Assembly: GCA_034660915.1 (NCBI GenBank)
Contig: JAYEKE010000126.1
Span: forward strand, 1 to 36,870
Length of the DNA stretch: 36,870 nucleotides
Origin: Pseudomonadota bacterium
GTDB lineage: Bacteria > Desulfobacterota > Anaeroferrophillalia > Anaeroferrophillales > Anaeroferrophillaceae
Direction: 5' to 3'
Every line of letters begins with the position of its first letter. Position 1 is the first letter of the stretch. This document shows positions 24,649 through 33,354 of the stretch, one piece after another. Under the pieces are notes generated by a model. It saw only the letters and a list, made by a program, of their open reading frames with translations, ran no database searches and was not told where the DNA came from. A program made the translations under genes and the position numbers.

Positions 24649-24734
24649 TCCTTAAGAGCAGCCGTTAGATAAACTACTGCTTTTAATTTACAGAACACCT
24701 TATTACTGTTCAGAAGGCCAGTAAAAATTCCTTG

Positions 24735-24741
24735 AAGGAGG
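24735..24741 (+). promoter_or_regulatory. Ribosome binding site of the small exported protein
   Basis: AAGGAGG, 5 bases before ATG 24747. It decides for this start over a TTG at 24732 that lies before the site. Confidence 0.7.
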
Positions 24742-24746
24742 ATAAG

Positions 24747-25103
24747 ATGATCAGAACAATCCTGGCAGCCCTTTTCCTGCTACTGTTCACTGTAATTTCG
24801 GCAAGCGCCGGCAGCAGCTATATGATAACCTTCCAAACCACCGATTGCAACGGCGATACAGGCATTGCTTCGGTTGAGATCAACCGCATTCACAAGATCA
24901 AGACCATAGCATGTGAACCACCATACCAGGCAGCCAGGCGCAAGCAGGTGCTGGTGACCTCAAAAACCCTCCATGGCAGCTACGATGTCTTCACCGTGGA
25001 TGAAAAGGAGGCCGTCAATATCCAGCAGCAGATTCAGGACTATATGGACGCCCGGCGCAAGCTGCTGGAAAAGGGCAGCCCGATTATCCTCCATGACAAC
25101 TGA
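24747..25103 (+). CDS. Small exported protein of unknown function
   Basis: The 118-residue product has a signal peptide (residues 1-21, ILAALFLLLFTVISASA) and a mature part with one beta-rich half and one helical half (AVNIQQQIQDYMDARRKLLEK). Two cysteines, in TTDCNGDTG and ACEPP, could form a disulfide. I do not recognise a family. Its 3' end overlaps the end of the convergent flavin oxidase gene by 20 bases. It stands alone after the toxin-antitoxin pair, with no operon partner. Confidence 0.65.
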   Translation: MIRTILAALFLLLFTVISASAGSSYMITFQTTDCNGDTGIASVEINRIHKIKTIACEPPYQAARRKQVLVTSKTLHGSYDVFTVDEKEAVNIQQQIQDYMDARRKLLEKGSPIILHDN

Positions 25104-26169
25104 GAACAGCCCGCTCAGCGGCCGCCAGGGCGCCCTCCAGGTAGCCGCCTTGATCTTCGGTCGTTTCCGTCCCCGCAAAGTGGATAATTCCATCCCAGAT
25201 ACTCGATTTTCCCGCCGGTGGATGATAATGGGGATGCTCCCGCATGGGAGCTTTATCTATATAGGTGGAGGTGTAAGGTTCAAAAGCCCAATCCTGATAA
25301 AAATACTTCGTCGGATACTGGGCCTGGTCGCCAAACAAAAGAGCCAACTGGACCAGCATCGCCTCAATCAGTAAATCTTTATTACCCCGCCCGGCGGCGG
25401 GGAGCCCCACAAAAGCCACAAGCCCAAAAGGCCCTTCATCACCGTTGGAACCATCATGGATTTCCACCATTGGACCGCGCTGGCTGAAAGCCTGGCCGGA
25501 AAGATTATACTCCCGCCAGAATGGTTTATCGTAAACAGGATGAAATTTCGCCTGTCCCGCCATCCAGGTACCGATTTTCAGCATTGACTGACAAAGATTG
25601 TCGGAAAGATCGGGCTCAAACAGAATAGTTGAAGCGATAAGCCGCGGCGGCAAAGCTAAAATCACCTGCTTTGCCTCATAGCAGGCGATGGGTTCCTGCT
25701 CCAGTTTGCCGACACTCACCCGGGCTCCGTCAGCGATTTTTTCAATACTGCAGACAGGATGATTGAGCTTTATCGCCGCAGCGGAAAGATCTTTGGATAT
25801 GCCTTCAATCAATGCCATCATCCCCCCTTGCAAACGCCAGGAGGGAGGTTCCATAGGATAGCCGTTGACATTGCGAACATTACCGCCGGGCCCCTGATAC
25901 CGCCCCAAACCCTGTTCAAACTGCCGATATGGATTCAGTCCCAGGGTTTTTACCAGTTTCACCATCCGCGGCTGGATATCCGGCCAGAACCAGGACGGTC
26001 CCATATCAGCATGCAGTTCCCCATATTGGGGGCTGAGGATGCGACCGCCCAGGCGGTCACGCGCTTCCAATACTACAAAAGATTTTCCCTGCATGGCCAG
26101 CAAATAAGCGGCATACAAGCCACTGAGACCGGCACCGACAATTACATTCTCAACTGATTTCACTCGCAT
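25084..26169 (-). CDS. Flavin-containing amine oxidase family protein
   Basis: The product (361 residues from ATG 26169, GGAAAG upstream) begins with an FAD-binding dinucleotide motif, VIVGAGLSGLYAAYLL, followed by VLEARDRLGGRI, the amine oxidase signature, and ends with HFAGTETTEDQGGYLEGAL, which contacts the flavin. It is shorter than most monoamine oxidases but all FAD motifs are present. It probably oxidises an amine or related substrate with O2 or another acceptor; the substrate is unknown. A longer frame to 26244 adds 25 residues that do not fit the family. It is convergent with, and overlaps by 20 bases, the small exported protein gene; the fmdE-like gene lies upstream on the same strand. 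Confidence 0.88.
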   Translation of the reverse strand: MRVKSVENVIVGAGLSGLYAAYLLAMQGKSFVVLEARDRLGGRILSPQYGELHADMGPSWFWPDIQPRMVKLVKTLGLNPYRQFEQGLGRYQGPGGNVRNVNGYPMEPPSWRLQGGMMALIEGISKDLSAAAIKLNHPVCSIEKIADGARVSVGKLEQEPIACYEAKQVILALPPRLIASTILFEPDLSDNLCQSMLKIGTWMAGQAKFHPVYDKPFWREYNLSGQAFSQRGPMVEIHDGSNGDEGPFGLVAFVGLPAAGRGNKDLLIEAMLVQLALLFGDQAQYPTKYFYQDWAFEPYTSTYIDKAPMREHPHYHPPAGKSSIWDGIIHFAGTETTEDQGGYLEGALAAAERAVLSCHGG

Positions 26170-26304
26170 GTAATTCTTTCCATTCCCCTTTTTTATAACC
26201 GAACAAAAGGAACGACGCATAATCTCATCATCGTAACAACTCACCCGCTACGCTTAAATCATACCTGCCATAAGAAAAAATCCATGGTCATGAAGCGGCT
26301 CAGC

Positions 26305-26832
26305 CTAAACATTCTTTTCCATCTTTTCGTGGCAGGGAATACACATTTTTCTGCCGTTGACCACCTGGATCCGGCTTTCCATCACCGCTTCACCGCAGCA
26401 GTCACAAATTACGGATGCCATGATCCGGGCTTTTTCCGGCTCCCGGATCCGTACCGGAATCAAGGAGATAATCTCTGAATCATCGACGTTCAACAACCAG
26501 CTGATATAAGCCTGGCGATCAGCTTTTTTCTCTGACGGCACAGCCTCCCGGTTCAAAACCACCCGGACTCCCTGCCCGGTTTTGCGGGAATATAAAGTGT
26601 ATGCCTGTTTGCCGTAATCCTTAAAAATCAGATTCCCCTTGCCAAAGGTACAACCGCTTACATATTGCAGGGCGTCGACCCCGCAGGCGTTATTCTCGGT
26701 AATGGCCACCAGTTCCTCATCCTCGGCACGGTATTGGGCCAGAAAACTCATCGCCGCCATCGTCATCCGATATCCCATGGCCAGCCCGGGACAACTGTGA
26801 CCGTGAAATGCTATCAGTTTTTCATAATCCAT
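26305..26832 (-). CDS. FmdE-family protein with C-terminal zinc ribbon
   Basis: The 175-residue protein starts at ATG 26832, 5 bases after AGGAGG. The N-terminal half is an FmdE domain: FHGHSCPGLAMGYRM, ITENNACGVDALQYVSGCTFGKGN and the phrase KQAYTLYSRKTGQGVRV. The C-terminus has CDCCGEAV and CIPCHEKM, a zinc-ribbon pair. FmdE was named from the formylmethanofuran dehydrogenase operon, but many bacterial members occur without it, and their function is open; a role in molybdenum or tungsten cofactor or metal handling has been suggested. No dehydrogenase genes are near. Confidence 0.88.
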   Translation of the reverse strand: MDYEKLIAFHGHSCPGLAMGYRMTMAAMSFLAQYRAEDEELVAITENNACGVDALQYVSGCTFGKGNLIFKDYGKQAYTLYSRKTGQGVRVVLNREAVPSEKKADRQAYISWLLNVDDSEIISLIPVRIREPEKARIMASVICDCCGEAVMESRIQVVNGRKMCIPCHEKMEKNV

Positions 26833-26837
26833 AATAT

Positions 26838-26843
26838 CCTCCT
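26838..26843 (-). promoter_or_regulatory. Ribosome binding site deciding the FmdE-like start
   Basis: AGGAGG on the minus strand, 5 bases before ATG 26832. The longer frame to 26868 has no such site. Confidence 0.7.
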
Positions 26844-26976
26844 GTATTAATCCATAAACTACCACCAATTAACTCCTGGAGGCAATGATTGTCAAATAAG
26901 AACTGGTATGATAGACAATTGATGACATGATTGAAAAAGTTGCACAACAATATTACCATATTTCAACGACAAGATA

Positions 26977-27402
26977 ATGCTGATAATTTCCAAAAAAATA
27001 TCCATTCCCGATCATGAAATTGAGCTTAGTGCCATCCGCGCCCAGGGGGCCGGCGGCCAGAACGTCAACAAGGTCTCCAGTGCCATTCATTTGCGCTTTG
27101 ACATCAAAGCCTCATCACTGCCTGCTGTCTACAAGGAAAGGCTGCTGAAATTACATGACCGGCGGCTGACCAAAGATGGGGTCATTATCATCAAGGCCCA
27201 GCAGCATCGACACCAGGCAGCCAACCGGGAAGAGGCACTCCTGCGGCTGCGGGACATCATCCAACGCGCCGCCAGGAACAACAAGAAACGTATCCCCACC
27301 AGACCGAGCCGAAATTCCCGGAAAAGACGGCTTGAGCAGAAGAAAAAACACGGGAGGCTTAAAGCTTCCAGGAAAAAGCCGATCATGGCGGAAAACGACT
27401 GA
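26977..27402 (+). CDS. arfB: ArfB-type peptidyl-tRNA hydrolase (ribosome rescue)
   Basis: The 141-residue protein carries the GGQ motif of release factors in the family context RAQGAGGQNVNKVSSAIHLR (about residues 21-40) and a C-terminal basic tail (RPSRNSRKRRLEQKKKHGR) that sits in the mRNA channel of stalled ribosomes. ArfB (YaeJ) frees ribosomes on truncated mRNA by hydrolysing the peptidyl-tRNA ester. Length and layout are normal. It is divergent from the fmdE-like gene and lies 72 bases before the DUF748 gene. Confidence 0.92.
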   Translation: MLIISKKISIPDHEIELSAIRAQGAGGQNVNKVSSAIHLRFDIKASSLPAVYKERLLKLHDRRLTKDGVIIIKAQQHRHQAANREEALLRLRDIIQRAARNNKKRIPTRPSRNSRKRRLEQKKKHGRLKASRKKPIMAEND

Positions 27403-27474
27403 CATCGCACTGAATCAGCCATCATTATTGACTCGTAAACTTACACCTTGTATAGTTGTTTCAGGAGACTTTAT

Positions 27475-30400
27475 ATGAGTACTGAAAATGGAAAAAAGAT
27501 TCCGCGACTGAAGCGCCGGCAAAAAATCATCATCATTCTGCTCTGTGGTCTGCTGCTCTACAGCCTGGCCGGCTTCTACCTGGTTCCGTGGCTACTGCAG
27601 ACCCAGTCGGAAAAGCGCCTCAGTTTGCTGCTTGGCCGGCAAAGCACCATTGACCGGGTACAGTTCAATCCCTTTACCCTGGTTCTGCGGCTTGAAGGTT
27701 TTGTCATCAAAAGCCGCGGCAGCGATAAAAGTCCCCTCTGCAAGATTGACAACCTGCTTGCCGATTTCAGCTCCTTTTCCCTGTTCAAACGGGCCCTGAT
27801 ACTGGAAAGGTTGAAAGTTGCGGGACCGTATGTCAAAATCGTCAGGAAAGCGGATTTAAGTTATAATTTTTCCGACCTCCTGCCTGCCCCCAAAGCAAAA
27901 ACTGAAAAAAAGAATGAATCCGGAAGCTTTCACTTCTCCCTGAACAATATTGAAATCAAAAGCGGAATTATCGAGCTTGCCGACCAGCCCCATAAAACCT
28001 TTCACTGGATAAACAGTATTACCATTTCCCTGCCCAGCATTTCAAACCTGCCTAAACTTATTGACTCCAGGGTGCAACCATCCTTTGCCGCAGTGGTCAA
28101 CGGAGCACCGCTGGAACTTAAAGGGCAGACGAAGCCTTTCGCCAGTTCTCATGACACCGAGTTCAATATAAATTTTGCCGATCTCGACCTTTCCTACTAC
28201 CTCGCCTATATTCCCGGAAAACGCAATTTCACCGTAACTTCCGGCCGTCTTTCAACCAATCTGGTACTCGCCTTCCAGCAACCGGCAAACAGTCCGGACC
28301 GGCTACAGTTATCCGGAACCGCAACCCTGGCTGATGTAATCATTGAAAGCAACCGTAAGAATGAAGAACATCGTTTTGTCAATCTGCCGAAAACAACAAT
28401 AAAATTCGGGCCAGGCAACCTGCTGGCCGAAGAGCTTTTCATCGATGATATCACCCTGGAAAATCCAGACGTCAACCTTAAATTCAAGCCTGACGGAGTT
28501 TTCCACCTGCCCTTCGTTGCCGCCGCCGTTGAAAAGAAAATTGAACAACGCAGTCGTCATGAAGGCGAGAGCAAAGAAACAAAAAAACAAAAGTTCACCT
28601 GTCGCATCAGCCACCTGAAAATCAATCATGGCAAGCTTAATTTCCACGATGAACGTGTTTCTCCGGTTTTTAACGCTAACTATAAACCCTTTGATCTGGA
28701 AGTCAGCAATTTCAGCAACGAACCGGAAAAGCAGGCAGAATATACCTTGAAAGTAACCAGTGATGCCGCTGAAGCTCTGCAGGTTGATGGAAATTTAATC
28801 TTCAAACCACTTACACTCAAAACTCGCCTCAAACTCGAAAATGTGCCGATAAACCGTTATCAACCTTATTACCGGAAATTATTCAACGGCAATGTCAACA
28901 GCGGCTATGTAACCGCGGATGGTGAATTGAATTTCATCCAGAAAGCCGGGAAGCAAGCTGAAACAAGTCTCGACAACTTCACCCTGAAGCTGAAAGCGCT
29001 TGAAGTAAACGACCCTGATGACACCCGGGTCCTAACCCTGCCGGAGCTGAAGGTTGTCGCTGAACGGATAGACATTGATAAACAGGATATCATCATCACT
29101 TCCTGTCAGGCCCGGGACGGCATACTGAAAATCCTGCGCCGGGCGGATGGCAAATTCAACCTGATGGATTTTATCCCGCCGGAAAAAGATGTTTCCGAAG
29201 TTGATAAAGAAGTTGAACCGGCAGTAAATGACAATCAGGCCACGGGCTGGCATGTTCTTTTACAGCAAGGCGGTCTGAAAAACTTTCAGGTAGAGTTAAA
29301 TGACCAGGCACTGAAGACCACGGCGACCCTGGTAGCTGACCGTATCAACCTGGAACTGGATCAACTGGGCACCCGGCCGACGGAAAAGGGCCGGATAAAG
29401 ATTGATCTTGGTTTGGCCCGGACGGGAGAGATGTCAGTTTCCGGCACCCTGGCACTAACGCCGCCGGAAGCAGAACTGGATATTACCCTGAAAAAGCTGC
29501 CTTTGAAGGCCTTTCAACCATATCTGGCGGAAAATATCGACATGGTCCTGGTCAATGGACAGCTGCAGACCAGCGGCAAACTGTATTTCAAGCAGGAAAC
29601 GTCCGAAAAACCGCAGCTCTCTTTACAAGGTAACGCCAGCGTCAGGAAATTGAAAATTGTCGATGGGGTAAAAACGGCAGAATTTCTTGCCTGGCAGGAT
29701 GTAACCCTGCACAAATTCAGCTTCAAACCTCAACCCCTGACATTTTCCCTGGATAAATTAACGGCAACCGGACTCAAAAGCCAGATTCTGATCCTGCCGG
29801 ACGGGCGCTCCAACCTGCAGGTCATGATGGGGAAAAAACCGGCTGCAAAAAAATCTCCGGATAAAAATCCAGAACCAATCAAACAGCCCCGTCCGGAACC
29901 CCTTGACATCACCCTGAAAAAAGTACTGATCAACCAGAGTAACTTTTCTTTTACGGATCAGAGCATGTCGCCGGTTTTTCACCTCGAACTGGCTGACCTG
30001 AAGGGTGAAATCAATGGGTTGTCGTCACGGAATCAGGAGCCGTCCATCGTCAACCTCCAAGGCAGTCTCAATGGTCAGTCACCGGTTCTGGTCAAGGGTT
30101 CAATCGCTCCTCTGACCCGAAACCTTTTTATCGACCTGGCAATTTCCGGACAGGGTATCGGCATGACCACTTTTACGCCTTATTCGGGTAAATTTATCGG
30201 TCAAACCATCGGCAAGGGAAAATTGTACCTGGATCTCAAATATAAGGTGGAAAAAGGGCAGTTACAAGCAGAGAACATGATTTTTCTTGACCAGTTTGAT
30301 TTCGGCACCCAGGTTGAAAGTCCCGATGCCCTCAGCCTGCCGGTCAAACTGGCCGTGGCCCTGCTGCGGGATCGTCGGGGGGAGATCCATCTCAACATAC

Positions 30401-31098
30401 CGGTTCATGGCGATCTGAATGACCCCAAGTTCAGTCTCGGCGGCGTTATCGTTAAAATATTTATCAACCTGATCACGAAAGCGGTGACCTCACCTTTTGC
30501 CCTGCTGGGCTCCCTTGCGGGTGACGGCAGCCAGGATTTAAACCACGTTCTTTTCGCTCCCGGCCTGGCCCAGCTTACAGAAAAGGCCAAAGGTAACCTT
30601 GATAAACTGGCTAAAATTCTCTATGAACGGCCCGGTTTGAAGCTCGAGATCGCCGGTCATGCTGATCCGGTAAGTGATCGTCCGGCTCTGCATGAAGCTT
30701 ATTTCCAGAAACTGCTTAAAGCCCAGAAATTTAAAGAAGTAGTCCGCAAAGATAAAGCCGTTGCATCCGTTGATAACATCACCATTGAAAAACCTGAATT
30801 CAAGACCTATTTATGGCAGGCGTACAAAAATTCTCCCATTGCCAAGCAGAAAAATCTGCTTGGCATGGTAAAAAAAATACCACCCGAAGATCAGGAACGC
30901 CTTTTGAGAGCTTCCATCAAAGTTGACGATGGAGCGCTTCTGGACCTGGCCCGCCAACGAAAACAGGCCGTCATGTCCTACCTGGCCGGGAAAGGACCGG
31001 TTGAAACCCAGCGTCTGTTCCTGATGGAACCGGTCCTGGCTGCCGGCAAGACATCCTCCGGAGTTGACAACCGGTTGGTTGAAATGAAGATAAAATAA
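27475..31098 (+). CDS. DUF748/AsmA-like large envelope protein
   Basis: The product has 1207 residues from ATG 27475 (CAGGAG upstream; the earlier ATG at 27448 lacks a site). One N-terminal transmembrane helix (about residues 16-40) is followed by a long beta-strand-rich periplasmic part with repeated phrases such as INHGKLNFHDERVSPVF and LINQSNFSFTDQSMSPVF, typical of DUF748. The last 150 residues hold an OmpA-like stretch (LKLEIAGHADP), partly degenerate. AsmA-like and DUF748 proteins form long beta grooves that are thought to carry lipids between the two membranes. It appears to be a single gene with no operon partner. Confidence 0.88.
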   Translation: MSTENGKKIPRLKRRQKIIIILLCGLLLYSLAGFYLVPWLLQTQSEKRLSLLLGRQSTIDRVQFNPFTLVLRLEGFVIKSRGSDKSPLCKIDNLLADFSSFSLFKRALILERLKVAGPYVKIVRKADLSYNFSDLLPAPKAKTEKKNESGSFHFSLNNIEIKSGIIELADQPHKTFHWINSITISLPSISNLPKLIDSRVQPSFAAVVNGAPLELKGQTKPFASSHDTEFNINFADLDLSYYLAYIPGKRNFTVTSGRLSTNLVLAFQQPANSPDRLQLSGTATLADVIIESNRKNEEHRFVNLPKTTIKFGPGNLLAEELFIDDITLENPDVNLKFKPDGVFHLPFVAAAVEKKIEQRSRHEGESKETKKQKFTCRISHLKINHGKLNFHDERVSPVFNANYKPFDLEVSNFSNEPEKQAEYTLKVTSDAAEALQVDGNLIFKPLTLKTRLKLENVPINRYQPYYRKLFNGNVNSGYVTADGELNFIQKAGKQAETSLDNFTLKLKALEVNDPDDTRVLTLPELKVVAERIDIDKQDIIITSCQARDGILKILRRADGKFNLMDFIPPEKDVSEVDKEVEPAVNDNQATGWHVLLQQGGLKNFQVELNDQALKTTATLVADRINLELDQLGTRPTEKGRIKIDLGLARTGEMSVSGTLALTPPEAELDITLKKLPLKAFQPYLAENIDMVLVNGQLQTSGKLYFKQETSEKPQLSLQGNASVRKLKIVDGVKTAEFLAWQDVTLHKFSFKPQPLTFSLDKLTATGLKSQILILPDGRSNLQVMMGKKPAAKKSPDKNPEPIKQPRPEPLDITLKKVLINQSNFSFTDQSMSPVFHLELADLKGEINGLSSRNQEPSIVNLQGSLNGQSPVLVKGSIAPLTRNLFIDLAISGQGIGMTTFTPYSGKFIGQTIGKGKLYLDLKYKVEKGQLQAENMIFLDQFDFGTQVESPDALSLPVKLAVALLRDRRGEIHLNIPVHGDLNDPKFSLGGVIVKIFINLITKAVTSPFALLGSLAGDGSQDLNHVLFAPGLAQLTEKAKGNLDKLAKILYERPGLKLEIAGHADPVSDRPALHEAYFQKLLKAQKFKEVVRKDKAVASVDNITIEKPEFKTYLWQAYKNSPIAKQKNLLGMVKKIPPEDQERLLRASIKVDDGALLDLARQRKQAVMSYLAGKGPVETQRLFLMEPVLAAGKTSSGVDNRLVEMKIK

Positions 31099-31129
31099 AA
31101 TCAATCCCGCAGGTTGGAAGATTAGGCAT

Positions 31130-31158
31130 TTGTAGTTCGACTGATTCTCGGCTATAGC
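31130..31158 (+). promoter_or_regulatory. Candidate promoter of the ATP-grasp/GGT gene set
   Basis: TTGTAG (31130-31135) and TATAGC (31153-31158) stand 17 bases apart in the 117-base gap before the ATP-grasp gene. Neither box is close to consensus. An AAGGAG ribosome binding site follows at about 31200, just before ATG 31216. Confidence 0.3.
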
Positions 31159-31215
31159 TATATACATACGTGTTTGCGGGAGGAAACTAACTTTAAGCGT
31201 AAGGAGTAATTATTT

Positions 31216-33354
31216 ATGAAAGTTGCGGTTATTTATAATCGGGAAAGTTTGAAAGTTATTAACCTGCTGGGCGCTCAGAATCCGGAAAAATACCGTATCG
31301 AAGCTATTGAGCGCATCACCAAAACGCTTAAAGCCAGCGGCCATCAGGTTAAAACATTTGAAGGCGATAAATTTTTAATAGAACGGCTGGAAGAGTTTAT
31401 GCCAGCTGTGGTCAAAGGCGAAAGACCCGGTATGGCATTAAATCTGGCTTATGGTATACAGGGTTCTGCCCGTTACACCCATGTTCCGGGCATTTTAGAG
31501 ATGGTTGGTATTCCGTATGTCGGTTCGGGACCACTGGCCCACTCGCTGGCTCAGGACAAAGTAGTTGCCAAAGTATTATTTAAACAGAACGGCTTGCCGA
31601 CACCGGATTTCAGAGTTCTTGAAACCCCCGAATTTGATGCACCTGATCTTGAATATCCTTTAATCATAAAACCCAAAAGTGGGGCGGATTCTTTTGGTCT
31701 GATGGTAGTTCACAATGAAAAAGAGCTTCGCGAAGCCGCGGGGCCGATTTTTGAAAAATATGAGGAACCGGTCCTGGCCGAGTGTTATATTGAAGGACGT
31801 GAGATTAACATCGGCATAATTGGTAGTCCACCGGAGGCGCTGCCCCCGGTGGAGCTGGATTTTGGTTCTGGAGCTCATGTCTATACTAATGATGACAAGG
31901 GTGGACGTTCGGGCCGGACGGTTAAATATATCTGTCCCGCAGAATTAGACGAAGATACTACGAAAAAGGCGCAGGAGATTGCCCGCAAAGCTTTTATAGC
32001 CATACAATGTGCTGATTGCGCTCGGGTCGATATGCGCATTGGCGAAGATGGCAGTTTATATTTATTGGAGATCAACAGCCTTCCCAGCCTGGGTTATCGC
32101 GGCTCCTTTGTTGTCGGGGCTCAGGCTGCCGGGATGGACTTTGCCGCCTTGCTGAACCGTTTGCTCGATTCTGCCAGCCGCCGTTATTTTGGCGCACCGA
32201 TGTTTGCGCCGCAGATTGCCAAAATCGGAAAGCCAGATGGCGCACTCTCTTTTCTGGCTGCCAACCGCGACAAGCTTGAACGACGGGTGGAAGAACTGGT
32301 TTCCTATCATTCGCGAACAGCTGATGCGATTAATATTGCTGAGTTTACGAATCATCTCGACAAACAATATCGGGAAATTGGTTTACTTCCGGTCAGGGAA
32401 TTTACCAGTGAACACATCGTTAACACCTGGGAAACGGTCGCGGGTATGGCAGGTGGAACGCTGATTGTAATTCAACTAGACAGTCTTTTAGGCGGGGAGA
32501 CTCCCTATCAAGCCTTTCGGCGAACTCCGGAATGGCTGCATGGCGAAGCGGTAGGTGAATCACGCGCTCCTCTGGCGATGTTTGAATATGCGCTTCGGGC
32601 TTTGCGTAAGCAGAAACAACTGCGCAAACAACGTCTGGGTATTTTGACATATACGGATGAAGGACAGGATTGCTGGCACAGCAGTAAGATCATTGAACAA
32701 GCTGCACGTAAAGCCGAACGGGTTATAGTGTTGCGCGAAGGCTCAACCAACAGCAACGTTGTTGCCGGCTCACGGGGAGTACGTAAATACCAGCTCTTTG
32801 TCGAAGGTGTTCCACATGACTTTAGTTCCTCCGAAAAATCACCGGATGCACTGCGTTGGATTAATAACCGACTGGAATCTATGATGCAGTTGTCATCACG
32901 AAAAGAACGGTTGGGAATATATGTCACCGACATTCGCACAAAACACTTCCCGAAGATGCTGCCGCATAATGCTCAGGCTACTATTCTGGTCAGTTACTCC
33001 AAGCCTGCGGTTGCCAATGAGGCAGAAAAAAAGATTCGCCGCATTCTTGGTAAAAACAGGTTAAAATGGCAACTGAATATGGTTTCTGATCGCCCGGCAA
33101 TGGCAGATTGTAAAAATAACCGGGCCCTTTTTAATCAGGTTTCTAAAATAGCCCGGGAGCTGGAAATACCACTTGCTCAGGAGACATCTATGCGGCCGTC
33201 GGTTGCTGGTCTGGTTCCCGAAAGTATTCCCGTAATCTGCGGCCTGGGGCCAGTGGTCGAGTCTCTCCATACTCCGCATGAAGCGGTTCAGAGAATCAGC
33301 CTTTTTCAGCGAACCGTACTCTTGACCGAGTTCTTGTTGCAAGGCGAAAAGTAA
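31216..33354 (+). CDS. ATP-grasp ligase fused to degenerate M20 peptidase domain
   Basis: The N-terminal part (about 1-330) is a D-Ala-D-Ala ligase-like ATP-grasp fold: NLAYGIQGSARYTHVPGILE, IPYVGSGPLAHSLAQDK, LIIKPKSGADSFG, AECYIEGREINIG, and metal-binding RVDMRIGEDGSLYLLEINSL. The C-terminal part (about 345-712) has the M20 fold with a dimerisation domain (SRGVRKYQLFVEGVPHDFSS) and CGLGPVVESLHTPHE at the end. Its zinc ligands are largely lost: HxD is QLD (420-422), the DEE motif reads DEG (481-483), and only His685 is clearly kept. So the ligase is probably active and the M20 part a binding or structural domain. It makes an amide between carboxylate and amine; substrates are unknown. The GTG of the next gene follows the stop directly. 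Confidence 0.85.
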   Translation: MKVAVIYNRESLKVINLLGAQNPEKYRIEAIERITKTLKASGHQVKTFEGDKFLIERLEEFMPAVVKGERPGMALNLAYGIQGSARYTHVPGILEMVGIPYVGSGPLAHSLAQDKVVAKVLFKQNGLPTPDFRVLETPEFDAPDLEYPLIIKPKSGADSFGLMVVHNEKELREAAGPIFEKYEEPVLAECYIEGREINIGIIGSPPEALPPVELDFGSGAHVYTNDDKGGRSGRTVKYICPAELDEDTTKKAQEIARKAFIAIQCADCARVDMRIGEDGSLYLLEINSLPSLGYRGSFVVGAQAAGMDFAALLNRLLDSASRRYFGAPMFAPQIAKIGKPDGALSFLAANRDKLERRVEELVSYHSRTADAINIAEFTNHLDKQYREIGLLPVREFTSEHIVNTWETVAGMAGGTLIVIQLDSLLGGETPYQAFRRTPEWLHGEAVGESRAPLAMFEYALRALRKQKQLRKQRLGILTYTDEGQDCWHSSKIIEQAARKAERVIVLREGSTNSNVVAGSRGVRKYQLFVEGVPHDFSSSEKSPDALRWINNRLESMMQLSSRKERLGIYVTDIRTKHFPKMLPHNAQATILVSYSKPAVANEAEKKIRRILGKNRLKWQLNMVSDRPAMADCKNNRALFNQVSKIARELEIPLAQETSMRPSVAGLVPESIPVICGLGPVVESLHTPHEAVQRISLFQRTVLLTEFLLQGEK

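Noticed and set aside
26888-26919. Inverted repeat ATTGTC/GACAAT in the fmdE-arfB divergent region
   Set aside because: Arms of six bases with a 20-base gap are likely by chance in AT-rich DNA, and no promoter lines up with them.
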